A stretch of DNA of 64,000 bases from contig NZ_JADVKT010000009.1 in NCBI RefSeq assembly GCF_016508255.1, forward strand, positions 46,401 through 110,400. Direction: 5' to 3'. This document shows positions 57,472-64,000 of this stretch, piece by piece (positions within the stretch are counted from its first letter, which is position 1; the number at the start of each line of letters is the position of its first letter). The notes under the pieces were generated by a model. It saw nothing but the letters and a program-made list of their open reading frames with translations. It did not search any database and was not told the DNA's origin. The stretch is from Acinetobacter calcoaceticus (GTDB taxonomy: Bacteria > Pseudomonadota > Gammaproteobacteria > Pseudomonadales > Moraxellaceae). The translations under genes and the position numbers were made by a program.

Positions 57472-58134
57472 ATGAAATATAGATATTTGGAACTTCGTTC
57501 AATACTACAACTTGCATGGTGGCTGATCTGTGCAGGAGTAGGATTGATGAGTTCCGTTTTGCATGCCGAACCTGTTAATTTACAGGGATATGTCATGCAT
57601 GTACAAATGACACCTGCCGCATGTGCGTTAGATCCTTCTAAGCAAAAACAACGTAAATGTCTTGAAGGATATTCATTGACAATTACGGGCCTTATGCCAG
57701 AAACCAATCAAACTGATTGTTCAACAGAAAGTTCAGCCTCCCTTTCTCCACTGCAAGCTAAAGTCGTAGCTCGGGTCATGCCCGACAATAATGCGCGTGT
57801 ACAGCTTTGGAAAAGTGTAGGGGGATGCATTCCTATGAGCGCAAGTCAATATTTCCGGACTGTCATTAACTTTGCTGAACGTTTGAAAATTCCGGCTAGC
57901 CTGACAAGCTCGACGAATGTAGAACTTCAACAGTCAGCCTTAAAACAGCAATTTACTCGCCTTAACCCGAGTTTGCCTCAAAATGGTATTCGTTTTACTT
58001 GTCAGTTATCGCGTTCGGATGTTGTCTTAACGGAAGTGAAGGTTTGTTACACGGTAAAAGGTCAATATAAACAATGTGCAAATCATGTGGTATCGAATTG
58101 CCCAGGCGAAATCATGATCAAAGGTAGTTATTAA
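57472..58134 (+). CDS. Secreted RNase T2 (RNase I)-like protein without catalytic residues
   Basis: 220 residues with a Sec signal (hydrophobic LAWWLICAGVGLM, cleavage after LHA32). The rest follows E. coli RNase I: Cys51 and Cys63, then the CAS1 region, where FTVHGLWP is here LTITGLMP (catalytic His replaced by Thr72), then LSPLQAKVVARVMPD matching the helix of RNase I, and CAS2, where EYAKHGAC is here LWKSVGGC (112-119; Glu and His lost), then IRFTCQ and LTEVKVC. Fold and disulfides seem kept, but all three catalytic side chains are gone. It lies 57 bases after slt. Confidence 0.7.
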   Translation: MKYRYLELRSILQLAWWLICAGVGLMSSVLHAEPVNLQGYVMHVQMTPAACALDPSKQKQRKCLEGYSLTITGLMPETNQTDCSTESSASLSPLQAKVVARVMPDNNARVQLWKSVGGCIPMSASQYFRTVINFAERLKIPASLTSSTNVELQQSALKQQFTRLNPSLPQNGIRFTCQLSRSDVVLTEVKVCYTVKGQYKQCANHVVSNCPGEIMIKGSY

Positions 58135-58345
58135 AGAAGATGATCATTTCGTAAAAAAATGCTGACTATGTATTGAATCTTTTTATAAATATTAATTTGT
58201 ATTTTCTATCAGACTTTTGGTGAAGATGAGTCGCTTTTACATGCATCTGCTACATCTTTAGAGTACAATCTTTGCCGTTTATGATGATTTGGTTAGATAG
58301 AATCCCTATTTAGCCCGATTAAGGACACTCATTGGAGACAATTAC

Positions 58346-59332
58346 ATGAAGCAACCCGTTCGTGTTGCCGTGACTGGCGCTGCAGGTCAAATTGGTTACA
58401 GCTTATTATTCCGTATCGCAAGCGGTGAAATGCTAGGTAAAGATCAACCTGTTATTTTACAATTGCTTGAAGTTCCAGTTGAAAAAGCACAACAAGCGCT
58501 TAAAGGCGTAATGATGGAACTTGATGACTGTGCTTTCCCTTTATTGGCTGGCATGATCGGGACTGATGATCCGAAAGTAGCATTTAAAGATGCTGACTAC
58601 GCTTTATTGGTAGGTTCTCGTCCACGTGGTCCTGGTATGGAACGTGCTGACTTGTTAAAAGTTAACGGTGAAATTTTCATCGGCCAAGGTCAAGCATTAA
58701 ACGAAGTTGCTAGTCGTAATGTTAAAGTATTAGTTGTAGGTAACCCTGCAAATACTAACGCTTACATTGCTATGAACTCTGCTCCAGACCTTCCAGCGAA
58801 AAACTTTACTGCAATGTTGCGTCTTGATCACAACCGTGCGTTGACTCAAGTTGCTCAAAAAGCTGGTGTTGCAGTTGCTGATATCGAGCACTTAACAGTT
58901 TGGGGTAACCACTCTCCAACAATGTATGCTGACTACCGTTTTGCAACTGTAAATGGCGAAAGCTTAAAAGACAAAATCAACGATGCGGCATGGAACAAAG
59001 ATGTGTTTCTTCCAACTGTTGGTAAACGTGGTGCTGCGATTATCGAAGCACGTGGTTTGTCTTCTGCTGCTTCTGCTGCTAACGCTGCAATTGACCATAT
59101 GCGCGACTGGGCACTTGGTACAAATGGCAAATGGGTAACTATGGGTATTCCATCTGATGGTTCTTATGGTATTCCAGAAGGCGTTATGTTCGGTTTCCCT
59201 GTAACAACTGAGAATGGTGAATACAAAATCGTTCAAGGTTTAGAAATTGATGAATTCAGCCGTGAACGTATTAACTTTACGTTAAATGAGCTTGAAGAAG
59301 AACGTGCAGCAATTGCTGACATGTTGAAATAA
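58346..59332 (+). CDS. mdh: Malate dehydrogenase
   Basis: TCA cycle enzyme, malate to oxaloacetate with NAD. 328 residues. NAD Rossmann [14 protein letters not shown] near residue 8-21, substrate Arg loop [15 protein letters not shown] near 91, LRLDHNRAL near 158, and catalytic His in [10 protein letters not shown] near 188. It is the cytosolic-type (longer) MDH found in Acinetobacter and other bacteria, not the E. coli type. GGAG upstream of the ATG. Confidence 0.97.
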   Translation: MKQPVRVAVTGAAGQIGYSLLFRIASGEMLGKDQPVILQLLEVPVEKAQQALKGVMMELDDCAFPLLAGMIGTDDPKVAFKDADYALLVGSRPRGPGMERADLLKVNGEIFIGQGQALNEVASRNVKVLVVGNPANTNAYIAMNSAPDLPAKNFTAMLRLDHNRALTQVAQKAGVAVADIEHLTVWGNHSPTMYADYRFATVNGESLKDKINDAAWNKDVFLPTVGKRGAAIIEARGLSSAASAANAAIDHMRDWALGTNGKWVTMGIPSDGSYGIPEGVMFGFPVTTENGEYKIVQGLEIDEFSRERINFTLNELEEERAAIADMLK

Positions 59333-59351
59333 TTTATCTTTTTGATAAGTT

Positions 59352-59384
59352 AAAAAAGCACTCTTTTTAGAGTGCTTTTTTATA
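59352..59384 (+). terminator. Terminator of mdh
   Basis: AAAAAAGCACTCT / AGAGTGCTTTTTT with a T4 loop. Confidence 0.93.
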
Positions 59385-59507
59385 TTCAATCATTCAAAGA
59401 GAAACACAAAAAACAACAAGAAAATATAGGCACTATCATGCATATAAAAAGGTTTTATTGTTAGATTAGTTAATAGATGATTTAAAACAAGTTATAGGAG
59501 AACAACA

Positions 59508-59753
59508 ATGTTTGAGCAGCAACCTACTTTAGAGCTTTTATTTGATCAGCTAGGTTTAGATTCAGATGAAGCAAGTATTGAAAACTTTATCAAAACTCAT
59601 CAGTTGCCAGCTGAACAGAAATTACATGAAGCCTCTTTTTGGTCAAAAGGTCAGAGCGATTTTTTAAAAAGCCATTGGGAAAAAGATGATGAATGGATTG
59701 TGGTTATTGATGAACTTAATGAACAATTACACGAAGATAGTGTGAAAAAATAA
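59508..59753 (+). CDS. DUF2789 family protein
   Basis: 81 residues matching the DUF2789 pattern: PTLELLFDQLGL, FIKTHQLPAEQKLHEASFW and KGQSDFLKSHWEKDDEWIVVIDELNEQL. Small helical acidic protein of unknown function, cytosolic. AGGAG eight bases before the ATG. Confidence 0.85.
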   Translation: MFEQQPTLELLFDQLGLDSDEASIENFIKTHQLPAEQKLHEASFWSKGQSDFLKSHWEKDDEWIVVIDELNEQLHEDSVKK

Positions 59754-59760
59754 ACGAATA

Positions 59761-59801
59761 AAATAAAGGCCTGTTTTACATTCAATATATAAAACAGGCC
59801 T
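59761..59801 (-). terminator. Terminator downstream of the helical hypothetical gene
   Basis: AGGCCTGTTTTA / TAAAACAGGCCT, 12 pairs, 11-base loop, followed on the minus strand by TTTATTTT. Confidence 0.75.
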
Positions 59802-59816
59802 AATTACATTAAGTGT

Positions 59817-60344
59817 TTAATGTGTCTTTACTTTTAATTGATCTTTATACCAAGGCTCGTGACGAACAAGGTCAAATACAGGTTGGCCATGAACTAATTC
59901 AAGATCACACGTGCTTGTCGATAAATATTTAGTTAACCAATGTCGGGTTAGGGCTGTCTCTTGTCGTGCAGCTGAAGCATAAGCTAAAAAGAAATATATA
60001 TCCGCATGCTCATAGTGTGCTAAAGGCTTCAAGATTTGCTGAGTAATCAAGGCAAAACGCTTTTCTTTATTTAACTCGAAATAAAGCATATAAGCTTTAG
60101 CTAGGTGCAAGGATAAATTCAGATATAAGCTCAATGGCATTTCTTCATATTCCATGCGCGCTTGTTCAAGTAAAACAATCGCTTCTTGTAAAAAGTGAAG
60201 CTGTTCTTGGCGAACATGACTTAATATGACAAGTTGCAAACGTAAGTCTGCTCGCTCCAGAGCAAGTTCAGGCGTATTTTCAGTCAAATAAAGTTGGTCT
60301 GTTTCACCAATTCTGTTCACAATTGTTTTACTTTCAATAGACAT
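59817..60344 (-). CDS. Helical (TPR-like) hypothetical protein
   Basis: 175 residues, almost wholly helical; pairs of amphipathic helices (LRLQLVILSHVRQEQLHFLQ, SLYLNLSLHLAKAYMLYFEL) suggest TPR-like repeats. No signal or membrane segment. ATG 60344 (MSIESKTIVN) with AAGGG upstream is preferred to a TTG at 60395. Function unknown; lies 67 bases after the 2OG oxygenase gene on the same strand. Confidence 0.65.
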   Translation of the reverse strand: MSIESKTIVNRIGETDQLYLTENTPELALERADLRLQLVILSHVRQEQLHFLQEAIVLLEQARMEYEEMPLSLYLNLSLHLAKAYMLYFELNKEKRFALITQQILKPLAHYEHADIYFFLAYASAARQETALTRHWLTKYLSTSTCDLELVHGQPVFDLVRHEPWYKDQLKVKTH

Positions 60345-60411
60345 ACACCGTCGCCCTTCTTGATCAATAGCATCTATATCGGGTTCTTTTACCAAATTTA
60401 AAGAGTAAACT

Positions 60412-61017
60412 TTAAACCCAGATAGAATTTCCGCTACGAAGCCAAGCTGTAATAGATAATCTCTGTTGTTTTGAAATTAATACTTCATGTAATAAGTTAC
60501 TTTGAAATATCACCAGTCGATTGGGGTCCGGATTAACAATATGCCATTTCTCATTTTTGTCTTGTAGTCGTAATTGACCACCCCAATCTTCATTCCATTC
60601 TGGATGTAAATAATAGACAGTCGAAATAATACGATCATTTTTTTGTTGAGGATTGTCGCGATGTAAAGCATAAAACTCACCTGAATTATAGCGAGCAAAA
60701 TGAGCTTCAACTTCTTTAATCCCCAAATAGAAGGCTTGATTTAGACTTTGGGAAAATGAAGTTAATGTTGCAACATGTTGTTGAGCAATAGGTAATTGAT
60801 TATTAATCCAGAGGATATGATCGCTACGAATATTACTTACGATCCCGTTTTGAATACCAGCTTCTCTAAATTCATCAATGTGCTGGCTACATTCCTTAGC
60901 GACTTCAGCGCGATATTGATCTGAATAGGCTTGATTTATAATGGCAAAGCCATGTGCATTTAAATCATCTAAAATTTGGCCCAGATTCCATGAATCGGGA
61001 AGTGGATGAGAGTGCAT
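60412..61017 (-). CDS. 2-oxoglutarate/Fe(II)-dependent oxygenase family protein
   Basis: 201 residues, prolyl-4-hydroxylase-like fold. Iron ligands: HRD in YALHRDNP near 124-126 and the distal His in NLLHEVL near 180; the 2-oxoglutarate Arg is in RLSITAWLR ten residues later. Substrate unknown (protein or small molecule). ATG 61017 has GAGGT just upstream; a longer frame to 61047 is less likely. Confidence 0.87.
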   Translation of the reverse strand: MHSHPLPDSWNLGQILDDLNAHGFAIINQAYSDQYRAEVAKECSQHIDEFREAGIQNGIVSNIRSDHILWINNQLPIAQQHVATLTSFSQSLNQAFYLGIKEVEAHFARYNSGEFYALHRDNPQQKNDRIISTVYYLHPEWNEDWGGQLRLQDKNEKWHIVNPDPNRLVIFQSNLLHEVLISKQQRLSITAWLRSGNSIWV

Positions 61018-61134
61018 AGAACCTCGGATAGATCGTAAAAATATCAAGCAGCCTTATTTTAGATGATCACAACCTTACGAAAGAATATTTTTTTCATGTT
61101 AAACTATTTGTTGAATTGAGGAATTAAAGTCAAC

Positions 61135-61992
61135 ATGAATTACCGTCACCATTTCCATGCGGGCAACTTTGCAGATGTTATGAAGCATGTGCTTTTGCTA
61201 CAGCTTCTTAACCGTTTAAATGCTAAAGATAAACCTTATCGTTATATCGATACGCATGGAGGTGCAGGAAAATACGATTTATCTCTGGCGCCTGCACAAA
61301 AGTCTGGAGAATTTCTTACAGGCATTCATCGCCTAGTTCAAATATCTGAAATGGAAAAGCGTCAGGCACCTGAAGCAATCCAGCAATATTTGAAGTTGGT
61401 AGAACAGCTGCGTTCTGAACAAGGCAAGGGTAGTTATCCTGGATCACCATGGTTCGCGTTGCAAGGCATGCGTGAAATCGATAAAGCAACAATTTTTGAA
61501 ATGCAACGTGATGTCTTTCAACAATTGCGACACAACATTTATGATAAACGTGCAGGTTTACATGAACGTGATGCTTACGAAGGCTTGCTTGGAGTTATCC
61601 CGCCGAAAGAAAAACGTGGTTTGGTCATGATTGACCCACCTTACGAATTAGAGCGTAAGGACTTTCCGCAATTAGTTGAACTTTTACAACAAGCTTATAA
61701 AAAATGGCCAACGGGCGTTTTTGCAGTTTGGTATCCAATTAAAGACCGAGCGATGATTGAGCGTTTTGAAAAGAAAATGTTCAAAACCGGTATTCGCCGT
61801 CAATTAATCTGTGAAATTTGTGTATGGCCAGATGATACACCTGTAGGTTTAAATGGTTGTGGCCTATTAGTGATTAACCCACCATGGCAGTTCTCTGAAC
61901 AAGCTGACCAAGCTCTACAGTGGTTATTCCCTCATCTACGCATGCAAGAAATTGGTGGTCACGCTGCTGTTCGCTGGTTAGTAGGTGAGTAA
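61135..61992 (+). CDS. rlmJ: 23S rRNA (adenine(2030)-N6)-methyltransferase RlmJ
   Basis: 285 residues, opening MNYRHHFHAGNFADVMKHVL as in E. coli RlmJ; SAM-binding DTHGGAGKYDL near 40 and catalytic DPPYELERKDF near 165, the N6-adenine methylase motif. Monocistronic by appearance. Confidence 0.95.
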   Translation: MNYRHHFHAGNFADVMKHVLLLQLLNRLNAKDKPYRYIDTHGGAGKYDLSLAPAQKSGEFLTGIHRLVQISEMEKRQAPEAIQQYLKLVEQLRSEQGKGSYPGSPWFALQGMREIDKATIFEMQRDVFQQLRHNIYDKRAGLHERDAYEGLLGVIPPKEKRGLVMIDPPYELERKDFPQLVELLQQAYKKWPTGVFAVWYPIKDRAMIERFEKKMFKTGIRRQLICEICVWPDDTPVGLNGCGLLVINPPWQFSEQADQALQWLFPHLRMQEIGGHAAVRWLVGE

Positions 61993-62033
61993 CAGTTAAC
62001 TTAAATCAATGCACATGTTTGGAATAGAAAATA

Positions 62034-62867
62034 ATGACAAATGCGCCTAAACCAGAGCAAGATTTAACTCATAATGAACATTCATTTGATGGGATTACAT
62101 TCGAAGTGGTTGAAGAAGAGGATAATCCGGAAGGACAAAAAGTAAAGCGCCGAGGAATCTACCTTTGGCCTAACTTAATTACGACAGCCGCTTTGTTGTC
62201 TGGTTTCTATTCCATCATTGCAAGTATGAATGGGGATTTTACCCAAGCTATTTATGCCATTTTTATTGCAGCGCTACTTGATGGTCTAGATGGCCGAGTA
62301 GCTCGAGCGATCGGTGCACAAAGCGCTTTTGGTGAGCAATATGATTCTCTCTCAGACTTATTGGCTTTTGGTGTTGCTCCTGCAATGCTTATGTATAGCT
62401 GGAGTTTGCATGATTTAGGTCGTATTGGGTTAGCATGTTGTTTTGTTTATACGGCATGTGCAGCTTTCCGTTTAGCACGTTTTAATGTTCAGATAGGTGT
62501 CGTTGATAAGCGCTATTTTATAGGAATTGCGAGTCCACTGGCTGCCATTATCATTATTTCACTTGTGTGGGTTGCTCGCGATTATCCTTTCATTTTTGAT
62601 TTACGTGATATTGCGATTAAAATTATTAATGCTGTGCTTATGGTTGTTGTGGGATTACTCATGATATCCAATATTAAATACTACTCTTTCAAACAAATGG
62701 ATCGTAAACGCGTTCCCTTTGTAGTTATGTTGCCAGTAGTACTGATTTTTGCCGCAATCACTTATAATATTCCAATGGGCATTTTGACTGTTTCAATTCT
62801 CTATGCTCTCTCTGGTTTTGTTACGACATTATTTGCACGCAAGAGTAATGAAACAATAAAAACATAA
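62034..62867 (+). CDS. pssA: CDP-diacylglycerol-serine O-phosphatidyltransferase
   Basis: Makes phosphatidylserine, precursor of phosphatidylethanolamine, in the inner membrane. 277 residues; about seven hydrophobic segments after a charged N-terminus. The CDP-alcohol signature D-G-x2-A-R-x8-G-x3-D-x3-D is seen as DGLDGRVARAIGA, then FGEQYDSLSDLLAFG near 80-110. This is the membrane-embedded type (B. subtilis-like), not the E. coli PLD-type enzyme. Confidence 0.93.
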   Translation: MTNAPKPEQDLTHNEHSFDGITFEVVEEEDNPEGQKVKRRGIYLWPNLITTAALLSGFYSIIASMNGDFTQAIYAIFIAALLDGLDGRVARAIGAQSAFGEQYDSLSDLLAFGVAPAMLMYSWSLHDLGRIGLACCFVYTACAAFRLARFNVQIGVVDKRYFIGIASPLAAIIIISLVWVARDYPFIFDLRDIAIKIINAVLMVVVGLLMISNIKYYSFKQMDRKRVPFVVMLPVVLIFAAITYNIPMGILTVSILYALSGFVTTLFARKSNETIKT

Positions 62868-62884
62868 AATAGAAGAGGTTCGGT

Positions 62885-63952
62885 ATGCCTATGTTGATGA
62901 GTCAAATTAATCAATTACAGCAGCTGGGCCTTAATGCCAAAGAGGGGGTTGTATATCAACCTTCTCGAGGCTTCTTCAAGATTGTTTATCAAGGCTTAAT
63001 CCTTCCAAATTTACCGGCCCCACTGCGTTATTTTAATTACATTAGCCTGGTTGGACAGCCGCGCATTCCTCTTTGCTATAACACTCACACAATTACGACT
63101 TCAGCAATCGATACGGCAACTGTACTTGTAAGTAATAGCCAGCATAGTGTGGGACATTTAAAAACTTATTCTATTCGGCGGCAATGCCAGTTTGACTCAA
63201 AACAATATCAGTTTGATAAAACAGATTTGATTGAGTGGAAAATTCCAAAGATCCACCTTCAGCGATTAGACCCGGAAATGGGTTGTAATCTTACTATTCA
63301 TATTTCAGAAAATATCTCTAATACCTCTGCATTGCAGTGGGGCGTTTCGGACTATTGGTCAACACTATGTTTGTGTGAGGGCGAAGTTTTTTATAAAGGA
63401 CAAAAATATCAAGTCGAAGGATTGGGAAGGTTCAAACACGCAAGAGCTCTACATTTACCATTTTTATCTTTATGTTTTTATACATGCCAAATTATTAACT
63501 TAAATGAAACGGCTCAGCTTACATTTTCACAAATAAGAAATCAGTGGAATATCATCTTATGTTCAAGATTAGATATTCAAGAATTTGGTAATCCTGTTGA
63601 AAGCTTTACCGAAGATGTAAATTTACATATCCATCGGGTTTATCCAAAAGTTAAAACACCGAACGGTAAAGAGATGTATTTGCCCAGAGAGTTTTCTTGG
63701 CAGTGTAAGAAAAATGGAAAAATTATTTTCGAACTTTATGCACAAAGCCGTGGTGACTACAAGTTTGGATTAGCTGCAGGATATGTAGGAAGCTTTCAAT
63801 ACCAATTAAGCTGGAATGAACAGTGTCTACAAGGTGAAGGTGGATATTGTGAATATATTGATTGTCGCCCACTCAGGTGGCAGGAAAAGAACCAAGACGA
63901 GAAAATTTTAGATAAATTGATGCTTTTACAACCATGTTTATATAAAAAATGA
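62885..63952 (+). CDS. Hypothetical protein, possibly DUF6670/lipocalin-like
   Basis: 355 residues, beta-rich with many aromatic residues; YNTHTITTSAIDTATVLVSN, YQVEGLGRFKHARALHLP and GDYKFGLAAGYVGSFQYQL. The pattern recalls AttH/hydroxyneurosporene-synthase-like double lipocalins and an Acinetobacter DUF6670 family, but this is a memory-based guess. No signal peptide. GAGG seven bases before the ATG, 17 bases after pssA, so probably co-transcribed. Confidence 0.6.
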   Translation: MPMLMSQINQLQQLGLNAKEGVVYQPSRGFFKIVYQGLILPNLPAPLRYFNYISLVGQPRIPLCYNTHTITTSAIDTATVLVSNSQHSVGHLKTYSIRRQCQFDSKQYQFDKTDLIEWKIPKIHLQRLDPEMGCNLTIHISENISNTSALQWGVSDYWSTLCLCEGEVFYKGQKYQVEGLGRFKHARALHLPFLSLCFYTCQIINLNETAQLTFSQIRNQWNIILCSRLDIQEFGNPVESFTEDVNLHIHRVYPKVKTPNGKEMYLPREFSWQCKKNGKIIFELYAQSRGDYKFGLAAGYVGSFQYQLSWNEQCLQGEGGYCEYIDCRPLRWQEKNQDEKILDKLMLLQPCLYKK

Positions 63953-64000
63953 CTAATTTTAGCTTTTTTGATCAAAAAGCGAACTGTCGTTATGGGAATA

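Noticed and set aside
63961..63981. Palindrome GCTTTTT-TGATC-AAAAAGC at the window end
   Set aside because: No T tract follows, and the downstream context is cut off, so it cannot be called a terminator.

Overview
This window is chromosomal DNA of a gammaproteobacterium of the genus Acinetobacter, most likely the A. baumannii/calcoaceticus complex. The genus call rests on low-GC, AT-rich intergenic DNA, the protein sequences, and the gene neighbourhoods, all judged by recognition rather than by a database search. Almost everything reads as intact core genome.

Layout. 1-11.7 kb is housekeeping and metabolism: plsB (cut by the window edge), tesB, a glutamate/dicarboxylate symporter, a PF10118-type protein, the ribosome-assembly GTPase engB, a nitric-oxide module (NsrR plus a shortened flavohaemoglobin behind a perfect NsrR operator), a HerA-like ATPase, a cystathionine lyase-type PLP enzyme and a class I amidotransferase. 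11.8-25.6 kb is one contiguous S10-spc-alpha ribosomal super-cluster from rpsJ to rplQ, including rpmD and rpmJ, secY and rpoA. It starts at a strong promoter and ends at a strong terminator. 25.7-34.2 kb carries a flavin monooxygenase convergent with an acyl-CoA dehydrogenase, sdhE with a YgfX/CptA-like partner, a duplicated pair of tiny membrane-protein genes, and a cluster of TatT-like lipoprotein, rhombosortase and fused TRAP permease. 34.3-39.6 kb holds a coiled-coil membrane protein, yheV, prlC and rnr. 39.8-44.2 kb has tRNA-Ser(GCT) and three identical tRNA-Arg(ACG) genes. Two of these, with their terminators, form direct repeats around a segment holding a HAD phosphatase and an 844-residue Gly/Val/Thr repeat protein. 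44.2-64 kb returns to core functions: nitroreductase, FAH-family enzyme, YihY, WrbA-like, xpt, TonB-like, ybeY-ybeZ-miaB, slt, a catalytically dead RNase T2 homologue, mdh, a 2OG-Fe(II) oxygenase, rlmJ and pssA.

How it works together. The ribosomal cluster is arranged as coupled cistrons, with start/stop overlaps at rplD-rplW, rplP-rpmC and rpmC-rpsQ. The globin and nsrR genes are co-oriented behind one promoter whose -10 lies inside the operator, which points to NO-relieved autoregulation. miaB-ybeZ-ybeY is the usual RNA-maturation operon.

No prophage, insertion sequence, CRISPR array, toxin-antitoxin locus of a classical type or resistance gene was seen. I found no clear new multigene defence-type system. 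The best leads are the degenerate RNase T2 protein, the half-lost flavohaemoglobin, the twin micro-membrane proteins downstream of paired 15-bp palindromes, the tRNA-Arg-bounded repeat-protein segment, and the lipoprotein-rhombosortase-TRAP cluster without a binding protein.
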